In this document: positions 8,417 to 15,982 of the stretch, piece after piece
How the letters are laid out: the number at the start of each line of letters is the position of its first letter
How positions within the stretch are numbered: position 1 is the first letter of the stretch
Source: Falseniella ignava CCUG 37419
GTDB lineage: Bacteria > Bacillota > Bacilli > Lactobacillales > Aerococcaceae
Assembly: GCF_000301055.1 (NCBI RefSeq)
Contig: NZ_JH932300.1
Location: forward strand, 62,001-126,000
Length of the DNA: 64,000 nucleotides
Direction: 5' to 3'
Made by a program: the position numbers and the translations under genes
The notes under the pieces: model-generated
What the model was told of the DNA's origin: nothing
What the model saw: only the letters and a program-made list of their open reading frames with translations
The model's database searches: none

Positions 8417-9487
8417 ATGATTAAATTAGACAATGTCAGTGTCGTATTCCAAAATAAAAACTCAGCGGTCCAAGCCGTTAAAGATGTGAATATCCATATT
8501 CAGCCGGGAGAAATTTTTGGAATTGTAGGTTATAGTGGCGCGGGTAAAAGTACCTTAGTTCGTACGATTAATCTTTTACAACCGCCAACGGAAGGAACAA
8601 TTTGGGTAAAGGGACAGAACATGATGGCGTTAACTCCTAAAGAATTACGTCAAGCTCGTAAAAAAATCGGGATGATTTTTCAACATTTTAATTTAATGGA
8701 ATCAAGAACCATCTTTGATAATGTAGCATTCCCGTTGAAAGGGAGCGGGCTTAGCCGAGAAGAAAAAGGTCGACGTGTGGCAGAACTATTGGATTTAGTA
8801 GGTCTTGCTGATAAGGTTGATAGCTATCCAACCCAATTATCGGGTGGTCAAAAGCAACGGGTTGCGATTGCCCGTGCTTTAGCTAATGAACCGGATATCT
8901 TGCTATGTGATGAGGCGACCAGTGCTTTAGACCCGAAAACAACGAGTTCGATTTTAGAATTATTAGCGAAGTTAAATCAACAGTTAAATCTTACGATTGT
9001 GATGATCACACATGAAATGTCTGTGGTCAAAGACTTATGCCATCGCGTTGCGGTGATGGAAGACGGGAGTGTACTCGAACAAGGCTCAATTGTGGAGATC
9101 TTTACCGCACCAAAACGTCCTTTAACGCGTGAGTTTATTAATACGGCAACTCACTTCGACCAAGAAATGGAAATTGTTTTGAAGCATCCATCCACACAAG
9201 CCTTGAATGAACGTGGCGAAATCATTAGTATTCGCTATATTGGTGACCAAACGTTGGAACCTTTTATTACGCATTTAGTGCAAGAGTATGATTTAACGGC
9301 GAATATTTTATACGGGCATATTGAAATTTTAGATAATACGCCTGTAGGTAATTTACTTATTGGATTAGAGGGAAATCGACAACAAGTTGAACATGCTGTG
9401 CAAGGCATGACAGACCAAGGCATTATGGTTCAACGCTATAACGAACTATTACGTGAATATGTAAATGTAGAAGGGGGCGATTATTAA
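8417..9487 (+). CDS. metN: Methionine ABC transporter ATP-binding protein MetN
   Basis: A 356-residue ATPase that drives import of D/L-methionine. The nucleotide-binding domain shows Walker A GYSGAGKST (~residue 40), Q-loop IFQHFNLM, signature LSGGQKQRVAIARAL (~140), Walker B ILLCDEATSALD and the switch histidine MITHEM. Residues ~250-345 form the C-terminal NIL (ACT-like) domain, which in MetN binds methionine and inhibits transport when the pool is full. The ATG follows GGGAGTGATAAAATC. Its stop shares one base with the metI start, so the two are coupled. Confidence 0.95.
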   Translation: MIKLDNVSVVFQNKNSAVQAVKDVNIHIQPGEIFGIVGYSGAGKSTLVRTINLLQPPTEGTIWVKGQNMMALTPKELRQARKKIGMIFQHFNLMESRTIFDNVAFPLKGSGLSREEKGRRVAELLDLVGLADKVDSYPTQLSGGQKQRVAIARALANEPDILLCDEATSALDPKTTSSILELLAKLNQQLNLTIVMITHEMSVVKDLCHRVAVMEDGSVLEQGSIVEIFTAPKRPLTREFINTATHFDQEMEIVLKHPSTQALNERGEIISIRYIGDQTLEPFITHLVQEYDLTANILYGHIEILDNTPVGNLLIGLEGNRQQVEHAVQGMTDQGIMVQRYNELLREYVNVEGGDY

Positions 9488-10218
9488 TGCAACCTGTATT
9501 AACTTGGGAAGACACTTCTGTCCAAATGCTCGATTTTATTCAGCAGCACTTCCCATATGCTTGGGATTTACGTGATGAATTTGTAACAGCAACTTGGGAA
9601 ACAATCTATATGTTACTCGTATCGATGGTTATCGGGGGCTTAATTGGCCTTGTTATGGGAGTTATTATGACCGTTACCGGAAAAGGGGGCATCTTAGAGA
9701 ATCGGTTTATTTACCGTGTCTTAGATACCTTTGTCAATATTTTCCGATCGATTCCTTTTATTATTTTACTCGCATTATTGGTAGGGGTGACACGTTGGAT
9801 TGTCGGTAAAACAACCGGACCTACCGCTGCAACTATTCCGACGATTATTAGTACGATTCCATTTTTTGCCCGTCAAGTTGAGATTGCTTTGCTGGAAGTA
9901 AACCCTGGCGTTGTTGAGGCGGCTCAAGCGATGGGCTCATCAAACTTTGATATTATTACGCGAGTCTATTTAAGAGAAGGACTGACCTCGCTCTTACGCG
10001 TAACAGCTTCAACCGTGATTAATGTAATTGGTTTAACGGCGATGGCTGGCTATGTTGGTGGGGGTGGCTTAGGAACGATTGCGATTGCCCGAGGTTATAA
10101 CCGTAGTCGCTACGATGTTATTATTGTTTCTACCCTATTGATTTTATTGATTGTTTTTATTTCGCAATTAATTTTCAATTATTTAACACGACGTGCCAGT
10201 AAACATCTAGAAAATTAA
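9487..10218 (+). CDS. metI: Methionine ABC transporter permease MetI
   Basis: A 243-residue inner-membrane permease of the MetI family with about five membrane segments. The EAA loop that docks onto MetN is visible as EAAQAMGSSNFDIITRVYLREGL around residues 140-163. The N terminus carries a longer hydrophilic leader (first ~30 residues) before the first helix WETIYMLLVSMVIGGLIGLVMG. The start overlaps the metN stop by one base. The partner binding-protein gene metQ is 465 bases downstream behind its own promoter and T-box. Confidence 0.94.
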   Translation: MQPVLTWEDTSVQMLDFIQQHFPYAWDLRDEFVTATWETIYMLLVSMVIGGLIGLVMGVIMTVTGKGGILENRFIYRVLDTFVNIFRSIPFIILLALLVGVTRWIVGKTTGPTAATIPTIISTIPFFARQVEIALLEVNPGVVEAAQAMGSSNFDIITRVYLREGLTSLLRVTASTVINVIGLTAMAGYVGGGGLGTIAIARGYNRSRYDVIIVSTLLILLIVFISQLIFNYLTRRASKHLEN

Positions 10219-10244
10219 TTTCTGAAAAGTTTTTCAAAAAAGTG

Positions 10245-10273
10245 TTGACATTTATTTTATGAGAGGGTAAGAT
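10245..10273 (+). promoter_or_regulatory. Promoter of metQ
   Basis: TTGACA (10245-10250) and TAAGAT (10268-10273) are separated by 17 bases, immediately before the T-box leader. It lets metQ be transcribed separately from metNI. Confidence 0.7.
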
Positions 10274-10279
10274 AATGTC

Positions 10280-10582
10280 ACAGATTAAGAAACGCAATGA
10301 TGTGAAAAGTAAATTGAGCAATTCTTCTCAGAGAGCTTACGTGTGGTGAGAGTAAGTAAGAAAAACTTAATTGAAAATGGTCACTGAGCGGTCATTCTGA
10401 ATGCTTAAGCAATAAGAATGAACGGAAGCACCCGTTATCCATGCCACAGTATCGAAGGTATCGTAGTTTAGTATCCTTCCGCACTGGTAGAGGTTGTTAT
10501 AGTAATATAACAACAAATAAAGGTGGTAACACGAAGTATAACTCTCGTCCTTTCAATTATGAAGGACGGGAGTTTTTATTTT
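10280..10582 (+). promoter_or_regulatory. T-box leader, methionine specifier, upstream of metQ
   Basis: A T-box senses uncharged tRNA: the specifier loop reads the anticodon and the T-box bulge binds the free acceptor end, blocking the terminator. Here stem I bases GTGA (10302-10305)/TCAC (10381-10384) and AATT (10312-10315)/AATT (10369-10372) enclose an S-turn (AGTA opposite GAA) and the codon ATG at 10377-10379 followed by a purine. AGAGAG (10330-10335) and GGTGAGAG (10345-10352) are the distal stem I motifs. The T-box AAAGGTGGTAACACG contains TGGT (10524-10527), whose last base would pair with the A73 discriminator of tRNA-Met. The terminator hairpin (10541-10573, T tail) closes it. It fills the 465-base metI-metQ gap. 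Confidence 0.92.
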
Positions 10583-10683
10583 GGATTGTGGTTAATCTGA
10601 GAGAGTCTGTCGCATAGCCAATCTGAAACGATTGGTGAGTCAAGTTGTTGTCGTACTAGATTTTATAAAAAGGAGAATGTAAA

Positions 10684-11529
10684 ATGAAAAAATTTTTAAA
10701 AGCTTTATCTGCAGCGGTTGTTTTAGCGGGGTCATTCATTGGTCTAGGTACCGAAGTATCCGCAGAGCCTAAATTTGAAGATGAAAAAGTAACGGTTGGC
10801 GTATGTAGTGAGGCTGAAGAAGAAGTTTGGAAAGTTGTAGCGGAGAGAGCGAAGGAGGAAGGCATCGAAATTGAGATTGTCTTATTCACAGACTACGTAC
10901 AACCAAATATTTCACTGCAAGATGGCTCAGTTGATTTAAATGCATTCCAACATGTCGCATTCTTAAATGATTGGAACGACTCAAACGATGGAGATTTAGT
11001 TCCAATTGGTTATACATATGTCACACCAATCGGAGTTTACTCTGATAAAATCGAATCATTAGATGAATTAAAGGATGGCGATACGGTTGCAATTCCTAAT
11101 GACCCTACTAATGGTGGTCGCGCGTTGCTTGCTTTAGAATTAGCGGGCGTCATTGAAGTTGATGATGCCGCAGGCATCTTACCAGAAGTGAAAGATATTA
11201 CTTCAAATCCAAAAAATATTCAATTTGAAGAATTAGAAGCGGGTCAATTAGCTCGTGTGTTACCGGACGTTGCAGCCGCAGTAATTAATAATACTTTTGC
11301 ACTGGATGCAGGTTTAAATCAAGAAAGTGCTATTTTCTTAGATACGGATAATCCAGCAGAATTAAGTGATGACTACAAAAATGTTATTGCAACACGTAAA
11401 GACGACAAAGATAACGAAGTATATCGCTTTATCGTTTCTCTATACCAAACAGATGAAGTCAAAGAAAAATTAGCTGAAGTCTCAGACGGTGGCGATGTGC
11501 CCGCTTGGTCAGATCAAGATGACCTATAA
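10684..11529 (+). CDS. metQ: Methionine-binding protein MetQ without a lipobox cysteine
   Basis: A 281-residue NlpA/MetQ-family substrate-binding protein that delivers methionine to MetNI. Family features are the KVTVGV strand after the signal peptide, DYVQPNISLQDGSVDLNAFQH, the PNDPTNGGRALL motif and the C-terminal VPAW. The signal peptide is KKFLKALSAAVVLAGS: the lipobox position expected to be LAGC reads LAGS (Ser17), so no diacylglyceryl anchor can form there. A signal peptidase I-like site (VSA before EP, ~residue 27) follows. The only nearby cysteine is inside the mature fold (GVCSEAE). How the protein stays at the membrane is unclear. Expression is under the Met T-box. Downstream the terminator is split by an IS. 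Confidence 0.93.
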   Translation: MKKFLKALSAAVVLAGSFIGLGTEVSAEPKFEDEKVTVGVCSEAEEEVWKVVAERAKEEGIEIEIVLFTDYVQPNISLQDGSVDLNAFQHVAFLNDWNDSNDGDLVPIGYTYVTPIGVYSDKIESLDELKDGDTVAIPNDPTNGGRALLALELAGVIEVDDAAGILPEVKDITSNPKNIQFEELEAGQLARVLPDVAAAVINNTFALDAGLNQESAIFLDTDNPAELSDDYKNVIATRKDDKDNEVYRFIVSLYQTDEVKEKLAEVSDGGDVPAWSDQDDL

Positions 11530-11552
11530 GAATTTAATTTAATTCTAAATCA

Positions 11553-11565
11553 AAACACCTCACAA
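11553..11565 (+). repeat. Left arm of a terminator split by the IS
   Basis: AAACACCTCACAA is the perfect complement of TTGTGAGGTGTTT at 13136-13148 on the far side of the IS. Together with the T-rich right flank they would form a bidirectional terminator for metQ and the convergent HD gene. Confidence 0.75.
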
Positions 11566-11575
11566 AATGAACTGA

Positions 11576-11615
11576 CCCCCTAAAGTTGGACCAAGAAAAA
11601 TCCAACTTTAGGGGG
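11576..11615 (+). promoter_or_regulatory. 15-bp hairpin in the IS left end, just before orfA
   Basis: CCCCCTAAAGTTGGA pairs perfectly with TCCAACTTTAGGGGG around a 10-base loop. The 3' arm ends eight bases before the orfA ATG and contains the only G-rich stretch able to act as a ribosome-binding site. Transcripts entering from outside would fold it, hiding the site, whereas the left inverted repeat is half of the stem. Confidence 0.75.
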
Positions 11616-11622
11616 TATTTGT

Positions 11623-12210
11623 ATGGCTAAATATCGTTTAGAATTCAAGATGAAAGTGGTCGCAGAGTATCTTTCTGGAACCATCAGCTTAAGATCATTG
11701 GCTAAAAAATATCAGTTCAAATCGACTATTCAAATTAGAACATGGATCAACGCTTATCAAACTTTAGGTATAGAAGGTTTAAAACGTTCTCGCAAAAGTA
11801 ATTCATACAGTGTAGAATTTAAGTTGAAGGCAATTACGTTGTATGAAGCAAGTGAGAAGTCCTATCAAGACGTAGCGAATGAGTTGGGATTAAATAATCC
11901 AAGTCTCATTGCTAGATGGCGTCAAGAGTACCATAATCAAGGGGTTGAAGGACTTTCTCGAAAACGAGGGAGGCCACCGATGTCTAGAAATAAACAATCT
12001 AAAAACAAAAATCAAATGGATTCTCAGCCACTGAAAATAACGGATTTAGAACGGGCAAACAATCGCATTAAAGAGCTTGAATATGAGCTTAAAATGCAGA
12101 CCATTAAAAATGAGTACTTGGAAATGCTAAAGAGCTTGCGGCTACAGAAAGCAACGAAGACAAAGCAAGAATCATCCACAAGCTCCGTCAACAAGAAAGA
12201 TTTACCTTAA
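11623..12210 (+). CDS. IS3-family transposase OrfA (DNA-binding part)
   Basis: A 195-residue protein with two tandem helix-turn-helix domains (YRLEFKMKVVAEYLSGTISLRSLAKKYQF at residues ~4-32 and YSVEFKLKAITLYEASEKSYQDVANELGL at ~66-95), a basic KRGRPPMSR hook and a C-terminal coiled coil (LERANNRIKELEYELKMQTIKNEYLEML). This is the IS150-type OrfA layout; it binds the IS ends. Translation can slip -1 near 12129-12132 (A AAG in CTAAAG) to make the OrfAB transposase; after the slip the chain reads LKELAATESNEDKARIIHKL, the usual OrfB leader. Confidence 0.92.
   Translation: MAKYRLEFKMKVVAEYLSGTISLRSLAKKYQFKSTIQIRTWINAYQTLGIEGLKRSRKSNSYSVEFKLKAITLYEASEKSYQDVANELGLNNPSLIARWRQEYHNQGVEGLSRKRGRPPMSRNKQSKNKNQMDSQPLKITDLERANNRIKELEYELKMQTIKNEYLEMLKSLRLQKATKTKQESSTSSVNKKDLP
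12127..12132 (+). other. Probable -1 programmed frameshift site
   Basis: CTAAAG: slippage by one base at A AAG (12129-12132) moves ribosomes from orfA into the orfB frame, which is open from 12114. No other A-rich slippery stretch lies in the overlap. The downstream stimulator was not identified. Confidence 0.5.
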
Positions 12211-12251
12211 CTGAGATTCTTGCGGCAATCAACTTCCCTAAATCCACCTAT

Positions 12252-13049
12252 ATGTATTGGCAGTCTCAATGGAAAAAACCAGATCCAGATCAAGAAGTAA
12301 AAGAAAAAATAATGTCAATCCGTGAGGCACATTCAAATTATGGCTACCGTCGAATTCATGCAAAACTTGTAAAAGATGGCTTGAAAATCAATCGAAAGAA
12401 AGTTCAACGCATCTGTCAAGAATTAAAGATTCAAGTCAAAAACTTTGGACGCAAATATCGTCGATATAATAGTTATAAAGGCATTGTCGGACAAATTGCA
12501 CCCAATCGAATCAATCGTCGATTCGAAAGCTCGATACCGTATCAGAAGATTACGACGGACACAACAGAGTTCAAATACTATGAAGCAGATGATTCGGGCA
12601 AGCTTCAAGTAAAGAAATTATATTTAGATCCTTTTATGGACTTGTACAATCTAGAAATCATTAGTTTTAAAGTTTCTCATCAGCCTAATAAAGAAACGAT
12701 GCTTGAAGCATTAGTGGAAGCGATTGAAGTTTCAAAAGACTGCTCTTATCGACGAACCTTCCATTCAGACCGTGGTTGGGCTTATCAAATGAAAGAATAT
12801 CAAGCGTTATTGGAAGAACATCAAATATTTCAAAGTATGTCACGTAAAGGCAACTGTTACGATAATGCACCGATAGAGAATTTCTTTGGTGTAATGAAAC
12901 AAGAGATGTATTATGGAAAAGTTTATCGAAGTTACAAGGAATTGGAACAAGCAATCATTGATTATATTCGTTACTATAACGAAGAGCGAATTAAGGAAAA
13001 GTTGAGCTGGTTAAGTCCTGTTGAATATAGACAGGCACAAACTGCTTAA
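12252..13049 (+). CDS. IS3-family transposase OrfB (DDE integrase core)
   Basis: The first ATG gives 265 residues, but the frame is open back to 12114 and the conserved OrfB start (ARIIHKLRQQERFTLTEIL) lies upstream of it, so the functional product is the OrfAB fusion. The HTH_21 region SIREAHSNYGYRRIHAKL is followed by the rve integrase core with the three acidic catalytic residues in TTDTTEF, FHSDRGW and APIENFFG. It carries out strand transfer of the IS. It ends 75 bases before the right inverted repeat. Confidence 0.93.
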   Translation: MYWQSQWKKPDPDQEVKEKIMSIREAHSNYGYRRIHAKLVKDGLKINRKKVQRICQELKIQVKNFGRKYRRYNSYKGIVGQIAPNRINRRFESSIPYQKITTDTTEFKYYEADDSGKLQVKKLYLDPFMDLYNLEIISFKVSHQPNKETMLEALVEAIEVSKDCSYRRTFHSDRGWAYQMKEYQALLEEHQIFQSMSRKGNCYDNAPIENFFGVMKQEMYYGKVYRSYKELEQAIIDYIRYYNEERIKEKLSWLSPVEYRQAQTA

Positions 13050-13072
13050 GGATTAAATCCTATACACATAAA

Positions 13073-13103
13073 AAAGAGACAAGCAAAATATGCTTATCTC
13101 TTT
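13073..13103 (+). terminator. Hairpin near the IS right end
   Basis: AAAGAGACAAGCA (13073-13085) and TGCTTATCTCTTT (13091-13103) form a 13-bp stem with one mismatch and a 5-base loop. It lies between orfB and the right inverted repeat and probably ends the transposase mRNA. Confidence 0.5.
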
Positions 13104-13135
13104 GGTCCAACTAATTGGGGTCACTCTAAAAAGCG

Positions 13136-13148
13136 TTGTGAGGTGTTT
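13136..13148 (-). repeat. Right arm of the terminator split by the IS
   Basis: TTGTGAGGTGTTT complements 11553-11565 perfectly. The HD gene on the minus strand formerly ended at the combined hairpin; now only this half adjoins it. Confidence 0.75.
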
Positions 13149-13153
13149 ATTTA

Positions 13154-14551
13154 TTAAAAGAGTCTTTCTTGAATATTAAAGGTCACGTCATTGATTTCGG
13201 CTTGATAAGCCAATAGTACTTTCGTTTGATTTTCTGTCAATAATTCCGGATCTGTTTCTAGCAGTTGATGAATTAGCTCACGTGGATAATAGAGCCGGTG
13301 GTCTCCGCGTTGCTCTCCAGCAAATGATTGGACTAGCGGGCTAACTTGGCTGAGCTCAACAATTTGGCCCATTTTGGTAATTAAATCAATTTGAGTTCTT
13401 TGACTTGTAGCATTCGGTCGATAGAAGTCATATGGTAAATCAAATGAAGAATTAGAACCGAAATAATACTCAGGGTCTAAATTCATTTGAACTAATTCTT
13501 CTTGAATGGCTAAAGTTAATTCCGTAATGGTTGCTTCTGTGGTGAGTAAGGATTTGAAAGGTTTGCGATTGATAAAGCGATAAGCTAAGTCGGATAAGAT
13601 GGTATCTTCTTCCTCAATCCATGCTGAGATATAGCTTGTTAATACATAATCGTCTAACTTGAGATAGTCCGCGAGTGTCCAATGATTTTCTAGAAATGGT
13701 GCCAAATATTCACTGCAGGAGGCGATCCGACTTGGATATTGTTGGAAGTAATCTCGGGCTCGAGCGAGGAGATTTTTTAAGACTTCCTCCATACCTCGTG
13801 CAACTGGGTGAAAGTATACTTGCATATACATTTGATAACGGCTAATAACATAATCTTCAACCGCATGCATCCCAGTAAAATCAAAGACAATCTGGCCTTG
13901 GTAAGGGCGGATGACGCGTAAGATACGTGTTGTATCGAATTTGCCATAAGTTACTCCAGAGTAATAAGCATCTCGAACTAAATAGTCCATACGGTCAGCA
14001 TCAATTTGACTTGAAATAATGTGAACGACTTGACGGTTCGGATAACTTTTATTAATCACACTGGCGACTTTATCCGGGAAATCAGTTCCCATTTGAAGCA
14101 GCACTTGGTGCACTTCGGTCTCAGGAGAAGTGATAATTTGTTGCGTCACTGCTTCATGATTTGTCTGGAAAATAGACTCAAAAGTATGCGAGAATGGGCC
14201 ATGCCCTATATCATGCAATAAAGCGGCACAAAGTGTCACTAGGCGCTCGTTGTCATCCCAAAGACCATCCCCAGCTTCTACTGAAGGATAGTTTCGCTGG
14301 AAATTATTTATAATACGGCGTGTGATTTCGTAAACGCCTAACGAATGATTGAAGCGACTGTGCTCAGCGCCATGAAAGATATAAGCTGAAGTACCTAGTT
14401 GGCGAATTCGGCGCAGACGTTGAAACTCTTTCGTATCAATTAACTGTAAAATTAAGTTATCTCGAATATGTATATAACCATGAACAGGGTCACGAAAAAC
14501 TTTTTCACGAGGTAAAATTTGTTGCTCGTATCGGGCTTGATAAGTAGTCAT
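13154..14551 (-). CDS. HD-domain phosphohydrolase (YwfO-like)
   Basis: A 465-residue HD-superfamily enzyme related to dNTP triphosphohydrolases. Metal-binding residues are visible in GAEHSRFNHSLGVYE (~residue 60), LLHDIGHGPFSHTFE (~110) and SSQIDADRMDYLVRDAYYSG (~190). The N-terminal DPVHGYIHI and EFQRLRRIRQLG segments are typical of the SamHD1-like YwfO group. The substrate is probably a dNTP, but this is by homology only. The lipL gene is 19 bases upstream, so they form an operon read from 15484. Its original terminator was split by the IS. Confidence 0.9.
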   Translation of the reverse strand: MTTYQARYEQQILPREKVFRDPVHGYIHIRDNLILQLIDTKEFQRLRRIRQLGTSAYIFHGAEHSRFNHSLGVYEITRRIINNFQRNYPSVEAGDGLWDDNERLVTLCAALLHDIGHGPFSHTFESIFQTNHEAVTQQIITSPETEVHQVLLQMGTDFPDKVASVINKSYPNRQVVHIISSQIDADRMDYLVRDAYYSGVTYGKFDTTRILRVIRPYQGQIVFDFTGMHAVEDYVISRYQMYMQVYFHPVARGMEEVLKNLLARARDYFQQYPSRIASCSEYLAPFLENHWTLADYLKLDDYVLTSYISAWIEEEDTILSDLAYRFINRKPFKSLLTTEATITELTLAIQEELVQMNLDPEYYFGSNSSFDLPYDFYRPNATSQRTQIDLITKMGQIVELSQVSPLVQSFAGEQRGDHRLYYPRELIHQLLETDPELLTENQTKVLLAYQAEINDVTFNIQERLF

Positions 14552-14570
14552 CGTCTGCTCCTTTATAGTG

Positions 14571-15416
14571 TTATAGCTGATACTTAGAACTGCGTTGGTG
14601 TTGCTTTAATAGCATCTCTTGATAGATTGAATCAAGGGTAGAATCTTGATAGCTTAGTGGTTGAATTTCGGTGTGCGATTCAAAATATGTCATAATCATT
14701 TGCTCGAATTGCTCTACCGTAATGGGTTGGTCGAGCAATTGACTGAGTGTCGTCATACTTGCTGGATTGACAAGCGGATAGGTCGGATCGGCCTCGCTAA
14801 TCCGGTAGAAAGTTTGAACTAATCGGCTACGTTCTTCTTGATTACCTTCAATACTTAGATAAGCCGCAATGGCTACGCCTGATTTGAAACGTCTTTGGGC
14901 AATGCCCCCTAATTTTAAACCATTTACAACAATGTCATAGCTCCCTGGGCAATAGGAATCAACAATCTCGTAGCTTTCTACTTGAAGATGGTATGGGTTG
15001 AGTAGTGTTTCTATTAGATCGACCATCAATTGATAGCCTTCATCAATTGATAAGGCGAAATAATCTGAGTCTACAACGAAACTGACATTACAAATTCCAG
15101 GATCACTAATGACGCATAATCCACCATGAGGTCGAACCGCAATTCGATAGTCATTATCCTTTAAATAAGCGATTCCTTGATTGAATCTTTCAACGCGGGT
15201 ATCTTTTGCTCCAAGGTAGATGCTGTCGATTTTTGTTGAATAGAAGTGGAGAACGCCATAGGGTTTGTCATGCTGAGTTTGATTTTGCTGTACGATATAG
15301 CGTACTAAAGCGTCCTGATAAGCTAAGGCACTGTTTACATCTTGATCATCTGGGTTGTTCGCTTCATTTAATGTCTGCCATTGGAAAGTTGCTAGAAAAT
15401 CATTTAATTGTGTCAT
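14571..15416 (-). CDS. lipL: LipL-type octanoyl-[GcvH]:protein transferase
   Basis: A 281-residue BPL/LPL-superfamily acyltransferase. LipL moves octanoyl groups from GcvH to the E2 subunits of oxoacid dehydrogenases. Visible features are RPHGGLCVISDPGICNVSFV (~residues 90-110), DSYCPGSYDIVVNGLKLGGIAQRR (~155-180) with the catalytic-type cysteine in SYCPGSYD, and KSGVAIAAYL. The usual RxxGG motif reads RPHGG. An upstream ATG at 15440 would add eight residues, but only the ATG at 15416 has a ribosome-binding site (GGAG five bases away). Lipoate ligase or LipM are less likely alternatives. Confidence 0.82.
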   Translation of the reverse strand: MTQLNDFLATFQWQTLNEANNPDDQDVNSALAYQDALVRYIVQQNQTQHDKPYGVLHFYSTKIDSIYLGAKDTRVERFNQGIAYLKDNDYRIAVRPHGGLCVISDPGICNVSFVVDSDYFALSIDEGYQLMVDLIETLLNPYHLQVESYEIVDSYCPGSYDIVVNGLKLGGIAQRRFKSGVAIAAYLSIEGNQEERSRLVQTFYRISEADPTYPLVNPASMTTLSQLLDQPITVEQFEQMIMTYFESHTEIQPLSYQDSTLDSIYQEMLLKQHQRSSKYQL

Positions 15417-15474
15417 AAAAACTCCAATCTTAAACTTCATTGTTATCGATTTATAAAGTTATCTGTAACGATAG

Positions 15475-15503
15475 TTTCATTATAGCAGAAATTTGATTAT
15501 AAT
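15475..15503. promoter_or_regulatory. Overlapping divergent promoters (lipL-HD / DUF1934-rpoE)
   Basis: On the plus strand TTTCAT (15475-15480), 17 bases and TATAAT (15498-15503) face the DUF1934 gene. On the minus strand an extended -10 TGCTATAAT (15487-15479) overlaps that -35. The two polymerases would compete for the same ~30 bases. Confidence 0.6.
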
Positions 15504-15530
15504 AGGAATGTGTACAGGAGGAGAAATTGA

Positions 15531-15944
15531 ATGAAGCGTCAAAGCGTAGAGGTTAAAGTAAAGCAATTAATTCGATATAGTCACTGCGATGAATGGGAAG
15601 TCGAAGAATTGTCTTGTGAAGGAATCTATACGGAATTGAAGTCATACCGAAAAATTGAATATCAAGATGCGATGCAACGTAATGTGAGTTTAAAATGGGC
15701 GAACGATGCGCAAATAGATCACTTGGAGATTCGAATGCCAGAATATACCTTACAATTCAAGCATCAATTAACAACGCAAACACCGTATATGACCCCCCAG
15801 GGATTATGGTTACTTGATGTACATACCAATCAATTAGCTTATCAAGCATCTTCAGATTATGTCAGCTTGGATATCGCTTATCAGCTCTCTGTACCCCAAG
15901 GACCTTTGGGAGAATATCAATTTCAATTGCAATTTAATCACTAA
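15531..15944 (+). CDS. DUF1934 beta-barrel protein (YwiB-like)
   Basis: A 137-residue protein of the DUF1934 family, which folds as a small calycin-like barrel. Typical positions are the N-terminal VEVKVKQLIRY, a YTLQFKH strand, the MTPQGLWLLDVHT motif near residue 85, and a C-terminal LDIAYQLSVPQGPLGEYQFQLQF. Function is not known; in related genomes the gene neighbours rpoE or argS. AGGAGGAG precedes the ATG. The rpoE gene follows 38 bases later in the same direction. Confidence 0.85.
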   Translation: MKRQSVEVKVKQLIRYSHCDEWEVEELSCEGIYTELKSYRKIEYQDAMQRNVSLKWANDAQIDHLEIRMPEYTLQFKHQLTTQTPYMTPQGLWLLDVHTNQLAYQASSDYVSLDIAYQLSVPQGPLGEYQFQLQFNH

Positions 15945-15982
15945 GTCGGTAAGATAATAAAGTCAGGAAGGAAGTGCCCATA

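Larger units (their letters stand above)
11573..13123 (+). mobile_element. IS3-family (IS150-like) insertion sequence
   Basis: The element is bounded by imperfect 22-base terminal inverted repeats. The left end starts TGACCCC and continues to AGTTGGACCAA; the right end, read inward, has the same two blocks (18 of 22 matches). It carries overlapping orfA and orfB in the -1 relation typical of the family, with an apparently complete DDE catalytic domain. About 1.55 kb, normal for the group. I cannot see a matching target duplication (AAC on the left, CTC on the right). Both genes are open, so it may still be active. Confidence 0.9.

Noticed and set aside
11569-13127. Target-site duplication of the IS3 element
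   Set aside because: The flanks AAC and CTC do not match and no 3-5 base direct repeat could be found.
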